NCBI GenBank assembly: GCA_016194905.1
Contig: JACQAP010000020.1
Span: forward strand, 62,001-126,000
Source: Betaproteobacteria bacterium
GTDB lineage: Bacteria > Pseudomonadota > Gammaproteobacteria > Burkholderiales > JACQAP01
DNA length: 64,000 nt
Reading direction: 5' to 3'
Part shown: piece after piece, positions 16,801 to 24,099 of the stretch
Numbering within the stretch: the stretch's first letter is position 1
Layout of the letters: every line of letters starts with the position of its first letter
Notes under the pieces: model-generated
Seen by the model: only the letters and a program-made list of their open reading frames with translations
Told to the model about the DNA's origin: nothing
Database searches by the model: none
Made by a program: the position numbers and the translations under genes

Positions 16801-16925
16801 CGGGCCGTCGCTTCCCTGTCATTTGGCGCCGGCTCCCCGGCGTCTTCGATCACAATTCCGGTGCTGAGAAAGAGCTTTTTTCGAACACGAAAAAGCGTTC
16901 GTTCTCGTAGCGGAATCGATTTCCT

Positions 16926-16990
16926 GAAAATGAAACGCCCCGATCGATTTCACGTTCGGGGCGTTTTTTTTGGCGCCCAGGCATTCCGGC
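16926..16990 (+). terminator. Terminator hairpin within a dispersed repeat, copy 1
   Basis: AACGCCCCGA and TCGGGGCGTT form a 10-base stem followed by eight T (to 16971). The hairpin and its flanks, from GAAAATGAAACGCCCCG to GGCATTCCGGC, recur at 23681-23741 with a changed loop. As a terminator it could end the amidohydrolase transcript. Confidence 0.75.
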
Positions 16991-17289
16991 ATGATCGAGT
17001 GCCGGCGATAGACCGGGTCAAGCGTGCATAACTTTTTTTCTCGAACGAACGCGATCACGTCTACAAATTTGAATGAGCAACAAAAGGCCGGGTTGTTTCA
17101 TCGTTTCGTAATCTGCCGCGGCTAATCTGGCCAGCGTTCCCGCCCGTGTGAGAAAACCAGGGTACAAAGGGGCGGGAGCATTCGCGCTGACGTCATATTC
17201 AATCGACCCATTCAGATTGCAAAGACCCGCTGACCAGTTGCAAGTAAGGTAATCCGCGCCAGGCCTGCCGCAGGTATGGAGACCAAGCA

Positions 17290-17313
17290 AACGGGCACCA
17301 ATCGGTGCCCGTT
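17290..17313. repeat. AACGGGCACC hairpin repeat
   Basis: AACGGGCACC (17290-17299), loop AATC, GGTGCCCGTT (17304-17313). It has the same stem as the terminator at 15076 but only a weak T stretch (GCTTTAC). A CAGGCGCC motif follows, as it nearly does after the other terminators nearby. Confidence 0.6.
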
Positions 17314-17399
17314 GCTTTACAGGCGCCAGGCGGCGCCTTTCGATGCGTTGCTCACGTCGGGTTAGGCCGATACTTTCTAGTGGGAGACGAGTCCGAAAT

Positions 17400-17531
17400 C
17401 TATATGCTGAACACCCAGGCCGCGAACAAAATCACGCACAGGATCTGCACGATAGCCAAATGCAGCGTGCAGCGCATGATGGCCGTCGTCAGCACTGAAA
17501 CACTCAATCCTCGCAACACGTTGGTCTTCAT
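17400..17531 (-). CDS. Possible 43-residue membrane miniprotein
   Basis: ATG at 17531, TAG at 17400-17402. The upstream GAGGGAGAGGG supplies a purine-rich ribosome site. The peptide starts basic (MKTNVLRGLS), then has a long hydrophobic C-terminal helix (LAIVQILCVILFAAWVFSI), a single-span membrane topology. I recognise no family. It lies in an otherwise gene-poor stretch, which makes it more believable than a frame inside another gene, but the call rests only on start site and hydrophobicity. Confidence 0.35.
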   Translation of the reverse strand: MKTNVLRGLSVSVLTTAIMRCTLHLAIVQILCVILFAAWVFSI

Positions 17532-17822
17532 GCCCTCTCCCTCTTGGCTTTCACAACCACGCGCGGGCAAGAAAAACTGGACCTGTCCGCATCCCGACGC
17601 GTCCTTACGTGGATCGCGCTGGGCGGGATGCTGTTGCCAACCTTTGGTGCGGGCAAGCCGGCCGGGCGGTGTTGCTACCAGCGCTGCTCCGAGTATCGAA
17701 GAACGCTACAATGGAGTAGTCGGACCGTCTCGGTTGCCCGACGAGCCGCTAACTGACCAGAGGGAATTCAGATCGACAAGCGGGCCTGGAGTCAGGTTGT
17801 AGGGCTCTTGGCCCCCAAGGAA

Positions 17823-18719
17823 CTAAGCTGCTGCAGGAACTTCGATCCCTTCCTGCTCGCACGTGGGCGCAACGTCCGACACCGTCGCGCGCTGCATGTC
17901 ACGCGGCCAGCGCAAATCGTCGTAGCCTTTGCCGCGATGCATGGTGCAGCGGTTGTCCCACATCACGAGATCGTGCATGCGCCAGCGGTGCGTGTAGACG
18001 AACTGCCGCTGGGTCGCGTGCTCGATGAGCTGCTGTAGCAATGCCTGGCCTTCCTCTTCCTTGATGCCGAAGATCCGCCCGGCGTGGGAGGCGAGATACA
18101 GCCCCATGCGCCCGGACCCGGCATGCCGGCGTACCAGGGCCTGCGGAACCGGCGGCAGCGTCTGATTCTCCTCGTCGGAGAAATCGGTAAAGCCCAGTTT
18201 TTTGCGCGAGTACATGATGGCGTGCTCGGCAACCAGCCCGCGCAGGCGTAGTTTCATTTCATCCGCGAGGGCATCGTAGGCGGCCCGCATGTCGGCGAAC
18301 TCGGTCTGGCCGCCGACCGGTGGAATGCTGCGTGCGTACAGCAGCGAGGCTTTCGCCGGCAGACGTCGAAACGAGCTGTCCGTATGCCACATCCGGTTGC
18401 CCATTTCGAACATGCGCTTGCGGCTCTTCTCGCCCCAGATCCCGTCGTTTGGATCCAGGTTGGATACGTCCGCGATTTCGGCGCGGACGCGCAACTTCGC
18501 GTCGCTGCGGGTGGCATGAATGGTGGTTTCCAGCGGGCCGAAGTTGCGCGCGAAATCGAGGTGCTGGTCGGTCGATAGCTGCTGGTCAGGAAAGACCAGC
18601 ACCGAGTAGCGATTGAACGCCGCATCTATTTCGGCGCAGTCTTCACCCGACAGGGGTTTCGAGAGATCGATATCGCCGATCTCGGCGGCGAAACTTTCGG
18701 TAACAGGGTAAACCGTCAT
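17823..18719 (-). CDS. TauD/TfdA-family Fe(II)/2-oxoglutarate dioxygenase
   Basis: 298 residues, the usual length. The iron facial triad is visible: H112 and D114 (MWHTDSSF) and H261 (NRCTMHRG); Arg at about 273 or 277 would bind 2-oxoglutarate. The blocks GGQTEFADMRAAYDAL and HATQREF-like (HATQRQFVYTHRW) resemble TfdA, the 2,4-D dioxygenase, more than taurine dioxygenase. The reaction couples 2-oxoglutarate decarboxylation to substrate hydroxylation, often C-O or C-S bond cleavage. GGAGG precedes the ATG. Single gene; the neighbouring cupin and GST may belong to the same detoxification region. Aryloxyalkanoate as substrate is inference. Confidence 0.9.
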   Translation of the reverse strand: MTVYPVTESFAAEIGDIDLSKPLSGEDCAEIDAAFNRYSVLVFPDQQLSTDQHLDFARNFGPLETTIHATRSDAKLRVRAEIADVSNLDPNDGIWGEKSRKRMFEMGNRMWHTDSSFRRLPAKASLLYARSIPPVGGQTEFADMRAAYDALADEMKLRLRGLVAEHAIMYSRKKLGFTDFSDEENQTLPPVPQALVRRHAGSGRMGLYLASHAGRIFGIKEEEGQALLQQLIEHATQRQFVYTHRWRMHDLVMWDNRCTMHRGKGYDDLRWPRDMQRATVSDVAPTCEQEGIEVPAAA

Positions 18720-18852
18720 TGGCTCCTCCCATTTTTATCATCAGGGTGTCCGGAAACTATAGCGCCGCCGTCCAGGTTGTCAATTGTCCGTATTCCGTTC
18801 ATGGGCAATCCAGGTCAGGCATGCACCACGCTTGCAGATTGCATTCGTCATT

Positions 18853-19461
18853 TCACTCCGCCTTGAACTCGATCACGATTCCAAGAAGCGGTGTGTCTCC
18901 TACATTTTTGACCATATGGATCACCGGCGGGCTGAAGGCGGGACGGTCGGGTATGGTCTCCACGAACTTCGACGGCTCGCCGTCGGGCCACTGCTGAAGA
19001 CGAGCCTGGTTCAACTGGATGACGACGCGCTGGCTGTGGCTATGCCGCGCGCGGGTATCGCCGGGTGCGAGTTTTTCTTCGAAGACGAAAAAATCCTTAC
19101 CGTCGTAGCGGATCGTGTTTTTCTCCGGCGGGATAAGCTCGCCGGGTGACTGGCCCGGAGGGTGATCTGTCTTGATCGCTACTTCGAAGAAAGAACCGCC
19201 GTTCGGCGGTTCGTACGATTGCCCCGGCCCGAAGACCGCGATGTCGCCACGTGCCATCGTTCGTCGGGCACCGTCCGAGGTCAGTTCGATATCGCCAAGG
19301 GCCACGATCACGCGGTCGGCGCATTCCGGACCATGCGCCAGGGCGCACGGTGCTGCGTCCCGCGTGACGCGGACGTAATCATTGTCGAGGACGATCTCGC
19401 CGGCGAAAGCGGAGATCGACAGCAGCAGGAGCGCCAGGAATCTCATCGCCAAGAATCTCAT
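18853..19461 (-). CDS. Exported cupin-like protein
   Basis: 202 residues with a signal peptide (FLALLLLSISAFAG). Two similar beta-barrel halves can be seen: IVLDNDYVRVTRDAAP with GDIAVFGPGQ, then DFFVFEEKLAPGDTRARHSH with a His pair, and the end GIVIEFKAE. This suggests a periplasmic bicupin or a cupin with a degenerate first half. The start is doubled: a 15-base tandem duplication makes the peptide begin MRFLAMRFLA. GAGGT lies ahead of the first ATG, which I chose. Leftward like its neighbours but separated from them by 130-180 bases. No known function. Confidence 0.75.
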   Translation of the reverse strand: MRFLAMRFLALLLLSISAFAGEIVLDNDYVRVTRDAAPCALAHGPECADRVIVALGDIELTSDGARRTMARGDIAVFGPGQSYEPPNGGSFFEVAIKTDHPPGQSPGELIPPEKNTIRYDGKDFFVFEEKLAPGDTRARHSHSQRVVIQLNQARLQQWPDGEPSKFVETIPDRPAFSPPVIHMVKNVGDTPLLGIVIEFKAE

Positions 19462-19637
19462 CGGTTACCTCGCAGTAGAACACCGGGGTCTGGCCCGAAG
19501 GTAAATGGAGAGCACCCAGCGCGCAGAACTGCATTATGGATGCATTTATACGGGCCTGCGCCTGTTATCGCCCCAGTCAGATGAGAGACAGCGCCAGCAT
19601 GAGGTGATTTGTTGGTCGGCGGGTGCCACCACGTTGA

Positions 19638-20024
19638 TTACTTGCCCTTGACGTAGCCCAGGCTCTCCACGATGAGGTTGTCGCGCACACACGTCAGGTT
19701 CACGCCGCGCACGGAATTGCTGTCGCCTTCGCCCCATCGATACCGCCAGCGGACGATCGCCCGCTCCCCGGCGATGAAGATATCCTCGACCTCGAAGTGT
19801 GTGCCTGGTGTGGTTGCAATTCCCTGCCAGAGAGCCAGGCATGCCTCGCGCCCCACGTGCCGCGAGCCATTCGGCGCAGGCTGCGAGTTCTCGACGACGC
19901 ATTCCTCCGCGACCAGATTGGTCAGGGCGGCCGCATCATGACGATGAAACGCCTCATTGAACAGCCGGATCACTTCTGCCGTCGCGCTGTCCGTCGCCGA
20001 CACCGGCTCTTTCGCATTACTCAT
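19638..20024 (-). CDS. SnoaL-like (NTF2-fold) protein
   Basis: 128 residues. The pattern AEVIRLFNEAFHRHDAAALT, then NGSRHVGREACLALWQGI, HFEVEDIFIAGERAIVRWRY and a final DNLIVESLGYVKG is that of small nuclear-transport-factor-2-like proteins, including SnoaL cyclases and limonene-epoxide-hydrolase relatives. Such proteins bind small hydrophobic ligands in a cone-shaped pocket. No catalytic residue can be assigned. Stand-alone gene. Confidence 0.82.
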   Translation of the reverse strand: MSNAKEPVSATDSATAEVIRLFNEAFHRHDAAALTNLVAEECVVENSQPAPNGSRHVGREACLALWQGIATTPGTHFEVEDIFIAGERAIVRWRYRWGEGDSNSVRGVNLTCVRDNLIVESLGYVKGK

Positions 20025-20072
20025 GGCCTTGCTCCCGAATTATTGAGTCCTACAAAATTAGAGACAAACATT

Positions 20073-20170
20073 CCCTCATCCCATTCCTTCTCCCTGAGGG
20101 AGAAGGGCATGCACTTCTCTCTCCGCAATTCATACGGACCCTCTCCCTCCGGGAGAGGGTAGGGTGAGGG
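20073..20170. repeat. Intergenic CCCTCTCCC/GGGAGAGGG nested hairpin repeat
   Basis: Two stems in a row, CCTTCTCCCT...AGGGAGAAGG (20086-20106) and CCCTCTCCC...GGGAGAGGG (20139-20159), enclosed by outer arms CCCTCATCCC (20073) and GGGTGAGGG (20162). This pattern is common between genes of many proteobacteria. It lies between the SnoaL-like gene and the GST gene. Confidence 0.7.
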
Positions 20171-20246
20171 AGGCATAGCCCGGGTGAGGGCAAACAGCAC
20201 GAGGATTTCCAGACTGTCATCTATTCTGTAAAGCTCAATAGCCACA

Positions 20247-20882
20247 TCAGGACTTCGCGCGACTTTTCTGCTCTTCCTGGTACAACGCCCATTCCTCGCC
20301 GACCGCCTTCGCGACGCTTGGCCGCTTTAGCATCCGCTGGTGGTAGGCACTGACCGCGGGCCAGTCGGCCAGATTTACCCCGCTCGACGCCGCCCAGTTC
20401 AGCACGGTCGCCAGATACGCGTCGGCCACGCTAAAGCGATCGAGCAGGAACTCGTTTGCCGAGAGGTGGCGTTCCAGGACCCCAAGGCGCAGCGCGGCCT
20501 TTTCGCGCGCATAAACTTTCGCACCCTCGGGCGCCTTGGGGTCCAACAGTGGAACGAAGACGGCCTTCTGCAGTTCCGTTCCGATGAATCCGAGCCATTC
20601 CTGGAGTCGGGCGCGTTCCAGGCCCTCGGCTGGCGCGAGCTTCGCGGCGGGAAAGCGGTCGGCGACGTACTGCAGTACTGCTGCATTCTCGGTGAGTAGA
20701 ACGCCATCGTCCGTGCGCAGCACGACCACCTGTCCCATCGGGGTGATGTCGAAGAAGTTCGATCCATCGGCGAGGCGCTTCGTCTTCATGTTGACGTAGG
20801 TGTATTGGGCTTCCGCGCCGGCTTCGTACAACGCAATTCGCGTGGCGAGCGAGCACGCGAGCGGGGCGAAGTACAGGTTCAT
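20247..20882 (-). CDS. Glutathione S-transferase (GstA/beta-class-like)
   Basis: 211 residues from the ATG at 20882, with GGAGG eight bases upstream. The N-terminal thioredoxin-fold half holds the start NLYFAPLACSLATRIALYEA (Ser/Cys at the beta-class catalytic position) and the glutathione-contact block LLTENAAVLQYVADRFP; the C-terminal helical half follows with FSVADAYLATVLNW. Catalyses glutathione conjugation or thiol transfer in the cytoplasm. It is transcribed away from a TetR regulator 76 bases away, which probably represses it. gshA at 37692 supplies glutathione in the same genome. Confidence 0.93.
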   Translation of the reverse strand: MNLYFAPLACSLATRIALYEAGAEAQYTYVNMKTKRLADGSNFFDITPMGQVVVLRTDDGVLLTENAAVLQYVADRFPAAKLAPAEGLERARLQEWLGFIGTELQKAVFVPLLDPKAPEGAKVYAREKAALRLGVLERHLSANEFLLDRFSVADAYLATVLNWAASSGVNLADWPAVSAYHQRMLKRPSVAKAVGEEWALYQEEQKSRAKS

Positions 20883-20906
20883 CGTCAATTCCTCCACGGT
20901 TTGGTG

Positions 20907-20930
20907 TTTTTGTACTATATTGCACATAAA
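20907..20930. promoter_or_regulatory. Candidate TetR operator between GST and TetR genes
   Basis: TTTTTGTACTATATTGCACA followed by TAAA is an imperfect palindrome (TTTTGTAC against TGCACATAAA read on the other strand), AT-rich and centrally placed in the 76-base divergent gap. A second GTACAAAAA half lies at the start of the TetR gene. It could overlap both promoters. Confidence 0.5.
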
Positions 20931-20958
20931 TAACCCGCGTCAACGAGTTTTAGGCAGA

Positions 20959-21648
20959 ATGGTACAAAAAGGCAAAATGGCACAACAAGAAGAGAAGAAG
21001 CGCCGCGGTCGGCCGCGCGCCTACGATACGGAGCAGGCGCTCGCGCAGGCGACGCGTGCGTTCTGGCGAACCGGCTTCTCGGGCACGTCGCTCGATGATC
21101 TGAGCGCGATGACCGGCATGAACCGGCCCAGTCTGTATGGTGCGTTCGGAGACAAGCGCGCCTTGTACCTGACGACGCTCGAGGGCTACATCGCGCGCGG
21201 GCGCAGGGGCATGGAAGAAGCCCTGGATTTCGACCGGCCGCTGCAAGAGGTGCTGATGCGCGTCTACGACGGGGCTCTGTCGCTTTACATGCCGGAGAAG
21301 GGAATGGCGCGCGGCTGTTTCCTGATCGGCACCGCCGCGACCGAGGCCGTGGGTGATGCGGAGATACGATCGAAGCTCGCGGAGGGCTTGCGCGAGTTCG
21401 ACCGCGCATTGGAAGCGCGCCTGCGGCATGCCCAGGCACAAGGCGAACTGGATGCGGCGGCCGATCCGGCCGTACTCGCCAGGATCGCCTCCGCCGTTTT
21501 GCACACGCTCGCAATCCGCTCCCGCGCCGGCGATTCGCGCGCCTCGCTGAGAGCGACCGCGGACGCGGCGATGCAACTGATCTGCGGAACGAAGACTGTC
21601 GCGCGGAAAAAGCGCGTCGTGCGGAAGAAACGGCTCAAGCCTGCATAG
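20959..21648 (+). CDS. TetR/AcrR-family repressor
   Basis: 229 residues. The N-terminal DNA-binding domain is clear: RGRPRAYDTEQALAQATRAF, then GFSGTSLDDLSAMTGMNRPS and LYGAFGDKRALYLTTLEGY, the latter containing the recognition helix. The ligand-binding half contains a Cys in GMARGCFLIGTAAT. The C-terminus is an unusual basic tail (VARKKRVVRKKRLKP), perhaps extra DNA contact. ATG at 20959 or 20977. Divergent from the GST gene, hence its likely repressor, responding to an electrophile or drug. The tail is longer than usual for the family. Confidence 0.9.
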   Translation: MVQKGKMAQQEEKKRRGRPRAYDTEQALAQATRAFWRTGFSGTSLDDLSAMTGMNRPSLYGAFGDKRALYLTTLEGYIARGRRGMEEALDFDRPLQEVLMRVYDGALSLYMPEKGMARGCFLIGTAATEAVGDAEIRSKLAEGLREFDRALEARLRHAQAQGELDAAADPAVLARIASAVLHTLAIRSRAGDSRASLRATADAAMQLICGTKTVARKKRVVRKKRLKPA

Positions 21649-21912
21649 CTGCCCGTTGCTTTGGGTTGTGCTGCTGAATTCGAAACCACTGCGGGTCAGG
21701 CTGTGCCCGCAATTCCCCCCACCGGACACACGGGTTCCGAACGTACAAAACTTCCGCAAGCGCATTCAATAAGCAATCTGCGGCAACGCCTATCTTGCAA
21801 GCCATGGACGGTGGAAGGAAGTTTCCAGTCCTCGGTGCCGCTGGACGCTGTTCAATGAAGCATCCTGCGACAATTTGCATCAAAAGCATTCGAAGAATGA
21901 AAGGATTTGAAA

Positions 21913-22179
21913 ATGAAAGTTTCTTACCTGGCTCTTGCTGCGGCGTTTGCCGCGACGGCGACCGGCGCTTTTGCAGAAACTGGCGTGAAGATCACACAGA
22001 TCGATAACGTGGCCAACGTCTACGGTCGCGCAGGCGTTCCGAACGTGAGAATCGCCGGCCCCGTTGTAACCCGTCCCGCTGAAGCAGTCCCCGCCGGGTC
22101 TACCATCGAACCCGGTCCCACCGCCGTTGCAATCGGCACCGGAAGTTCGAACGTCAACAACGTACTCGGCCGTTCGTAA
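21913..22179 (+). CDS. Small secreted protein
   Basis: 88 residues starting at an ATG with AAGGA eight bases upstream. A clear signal peptide (SYLALAAAFAATATGAFA, cleavage before ETGVK) precedes about 67 mature residues poor in charged groups, with repeats of Val/Asn/Gly (NVANVYGRAGVPNV; GTGSSNVNNVLGRS). No Cys. I know no family. It has its own strong terminator, so it is an independent and perhaps well expressed gene. A surface or periplasmic role is inferred from the signal peptide only. Confidence 0.7.
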   Translation: MKVSYLALAAAFAATATGAFAETGVKITQIDNVANVYGRAGVPNVRIAGPVVTRPAEAVPAGSTIEPGPTAVAIGTGSSNVNNVLGRS

Positions 22180-22242
22180 TCCCCGGGAAGTAGTTCGTGG
22201 CGTTTTAGTCCCGAACTTATTCACGGTTGCAATAAAGTCCAA

Positions 22243-22291
22243 GCGGGCCTTGAACTGTCGATACGACAAGTTCGAGGCCCGTTTCTTTTTT
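22243..22291 (+). terminator. Rho-independent terminator of the small secreted protein gene
   Basis: Arms GCGGGCCTTGAACTGTCG (22243-22260) and CGACAAGTTCGAGGCCCGT (22264-22282) pair with two mismatches, followed by TTTCTTTTTT. One of the longest stems in the window. Confidence 0.85.
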
Positions 22292-22358
22292 ACCCGGCGC
22301 CATTCGAGCGGATGAAGCGCATGGGGTTCATCACCGAGGAGACCTCAGCGCGCAGGCG

Positions 22359-22991
22359 CTATTTCGCGGCGAGCGGATTTGGTGTGGGCGCGCCGATCCT
22401 GGTCAGCGTATTGCGATCCGTGTGGTGAAAAGGTTCGGTCTGGCCGCGGATCATCAGCACGGTGTCCTCGTCGTAGGACCAGGTGCCATCGGCGTTGATG
22501 TCGACTTTGATCCGGTATTCGACGGTCTTGAATGCATGCTCGAGAAACGGGTTCGAGCAGATGCCGTACGTTTCGGTTCCGCGGGTCGCGACCAGTTCGA
22601 AACTTTTCGCATCCGCACTGGCCTTGCCGACCGCCATCGCGATCTGGCCGCGCGGGATCGCGAGCGACTGGATCACCGTGCCGGTTGCCGGCTCCCACAG
22701 CCAGTATCCCACCTGGTCGTGGTACAGCTTGGTCAGACCGGGTTTCACTATATAGGTGTGGTAGCGCAGGCCATAGAACAACTGCGGCCCGTTGGTCACC
22801 GGATCGATCGGCTGGAGCTCGATCCGTTCGAAGAATGCCTGCTTTCTCGGGCCGTCAGCCTTGGGCTTGACGTCCAGGCCACGCTCCCCCATCCAGATTC
22901 CCGCCATGCCGGACAGGGGGCCGAGATTCTTCAGCGTATCGCCGTCCTGGTCGGCCGGCTCGGTGTAGATATCTTCCGGATAGGCGCTCAT
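22359..22991 (-). CDS. Heme-binding beta-barrel protein (nitrobindin/FABP-like)
   Basis: 210 residues. The early block LGPLSGMAGIWMGERGLD, then ERIELQPIDPVTNGPQLFYG and the conserved LYHDQVGYWLWEP, followed by SLAIPRGQIAMAVG, is the pattern of bacterial nitrobindin-like or DUF1794-type ten-stranded barrels; the His in LYHDQ region or a late His pair (PFHHTD) could bind heme. These proteins are thought to bind heme and react with NO or peroxynitrite. ATG at 22991 chosen as the first Met of the conserved part; upstream frame is non-coding in character. Single gene. Assignment to this fold is moderately sure, heme binding is inference. Confidence 0.7.
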   Translation of the reverse strand: MSAYPEDIYTEPADQDGDTLKNLGPLSGMAGIWMGERGLDVKPKADGPRKQAFFERIELQPIDPVTNGPQLFYGLRYHTYIVKPGLTKLYHDQVGYWLWEPATGTVIQSLAIPRGQIAMAVGKASADAKSFELVATRGTETYGICSNPFLEHAFKTVEYRIKVDINADGTWSYDEDTVLMIRGQTEPFHHTDRNTLTRIGAPTPNPLAAK

Positions 22992-23286
22992 GCTTGTTCT
23001 CGTGAACGGATTGTCGAATATGGCGTCTTTATCGCAGCGGCGTTGCATGCTTGCGCAGACTCTCATGTCACATCTTGCCAGCCTTGCGCGGCGGGCGCCA
23101 AGTTCGCTCTTCGAGAGGTTGTTCCAGGATGATGGGAGGATAAGTGCTGGTTCCCGCACGCGCGGCCGCTCTTTCGCGCTCTCACGATGGTCGCCGGGCT
23201 GGCGGACGCCGTGAGTTATGTCAAGCCGGGACCTGTCTTCGTCGCCAGCGTAATCGGTGCCCGGTTTTCCGGGAACGAGCCGCCTT

Positions 23287-23628
23287 TTACGTTGCGCGTC
23301 GGCGTTGCGGCTGCAGCAAGGTGGCGATTGCCGCATCGACGCGGCCATTGGGCTGCACCTGCAGCCATGCGCTGATATCGATGACCAGGGGCCGAATCTC
23401 GTCGATCTTCAGTTCCGCGGCTCGGAGGGCCGATATGAGTTCACTGGCGACTACGCGGATATAACTCCCCTCGGGGGCCAGGCTTTGCGATACCAGCCCT
23501 ATCGCCAGGAGATCGGAGCGATGACTTTCACGGAACCAGGGTTTGCCGATGGCTTCCAGCCCGACCAGCGCGGGAAGTTCTGTTTTGATGGGATTCTTGA
23601 TCCCGAGGGGAAGAAGCCGCTTTTTCAT
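23287..23628 (-). CDS. Hypothetical protein
   Basis: 113 residues with natural composition: a basic start (KKRLLPLGIKNPIK), the block LVGLEAIGKPWFRESHRSDL, a helix LISALRAAELKIDEIRPLVI and a basic tail. No signal peptide or membrane span. I believe similar short proteins occur in other Burkholderiales, but I cannot name a function. No good ribosome site precedes the ATG at 23628. Leftward, possibly cotranscribed with the nitrobindin-like gene downstream at 22991, though 295 bases separate them. Confidence 0.6.
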   Translation of the reverse strand: MKKRLLPLGIKNPIKTELPALVGLEAIGKPWFRESHRSDLLAIGLVSQSLAPEGSYIRVVASELISALRAAELKIDEIRPLVIDISAWLQVQPNGRVDAAIATLLQPQRRRAT

Positions 23629-23680
23629 CGATTGTGAAACGGCATAAAAACCGGTTTCTTGAGCCCGTAGATGAAGACCC

Positions 23681-23741
23681 GAAAATGAAACGCCCCGGTC
23701 GCTTTCGCGAACGGGGCGTTTTTACTGCCAGGCATTCCGGC
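23681..23741. terminator. Terminator hairpin within a dispersed repeat, copy 2
   Basis: AAACGCCCCG (23688) pairs with CGGGGCGTT (to 23720), followed by T on the plus strand and preceded by AAAATGAAA, which is a T run on the minus strand, so it can act both ways. Second copy of the block at 16926-16990. On the minus strand it directly follows the mini-gene at 23742-23825. Confidence 0.75.
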
Positions 23742-23825
23742 CTAGTTGCCAGCCAGACTCCTGAACCCTGCGGTTGATCCAGTTCCAGAGTGCTGCCGAC
23801 CGGTGCTGCCTTGGTTGTCTCTCAC
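23742..23825 (-). CDS. Mini-gene with perfect Shine-Dalgarno site (27 codons)
   Basis: Minus strand: AAAGGAGGTGATCC, the exact complement of the 16S rRNA 3' end, sits seven bases before a GTG at 23825. The frame (VRDNQGSTGRQHSGTGSTAG...) stops at TAG 23742-23744. A sigma-70-like promoter lies 33 bases further upstream and a terminator follows, so this is a complete small transcription unit. Read one frame over after codon 12, the DNA encodes LWNWINRRVQESGWQLGRN and ends exactly at the terminator, which looks more like real protein; a single-base deletion may have split an older ~35-residue gene. No family known. Confidence 0.4.
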   Translation of the reverse strand: MRDNQGSTGRQHSGTGSTAGFRSLAGN

Positions 23826-23857
23826 GGGATCACCTCCTTTCAAAGTTGCCAGACATT

Positions 23858-23885
23858 AGTGTATCAAAAGGAATGCGAACTTCAA
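23858..23885 (-). promoter_or_regulatory. Sigma-70-like promoter of the mini-gene
   Basis: On the minus strand TTGAAG (23885-23880), 16-base spacer, TACACT (23863-23858). The predicted transcript starts about 25 bases before the GTG at 23825. The -10 box is identical to that of the amidohydrolase promoter. Confidence 0.5.
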
Positions 23886-24099
23886 GCGCCCGAAACCGGG
23901 CCAAGCCTGTACAGTTGCGGAAGTTGTGGACATCCCGTCGACCGCAGCATTCTGCAAGCCGGCCGGCGTTATTTCATTTGTAGGTCATCCGACACCTCGT
24001 TAAGCGCACAGGCAGCGTAGAAAGGCGCCCATCAAAACCCCGAAAAGAACCCGGCCGCCCGTCGATGAAGGCCTCGTCGACGAGGTCATCGGCCAGCTC

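Larger units (their letters stand above)
16801..17822. other. Gene-poor kilobase with hairpin repeats
   Basis: Between the amidohydrolase and the dioxygenase. It contains the terminator-like hairpin at 16926-16990, a second hairpin at 17290-17313 and one possible small membrane-protein gene at 17400-17531 (leftward), each listed separately. The remaining sequence, including 17535-17822, shows no frame with coding character and may be decayed. Confidence 0.5.

Noticed and set aside
17305-17802. Rightward 165-codon frame before the dioxygenase
   Set aside because: Begins inside a hairpin repeat, no ribosome site, composition unlike protein.
23827-23841. Plus-strand sequence identical to the 3' end of 16S rRNA (GGATCACCTCCTTTC)
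   Set aside because: The bases upstream do not match the rest of the 16S 3' region. The minus strand explains it as a perfect Shine-Dalgarno site with a start codon at proper distance.
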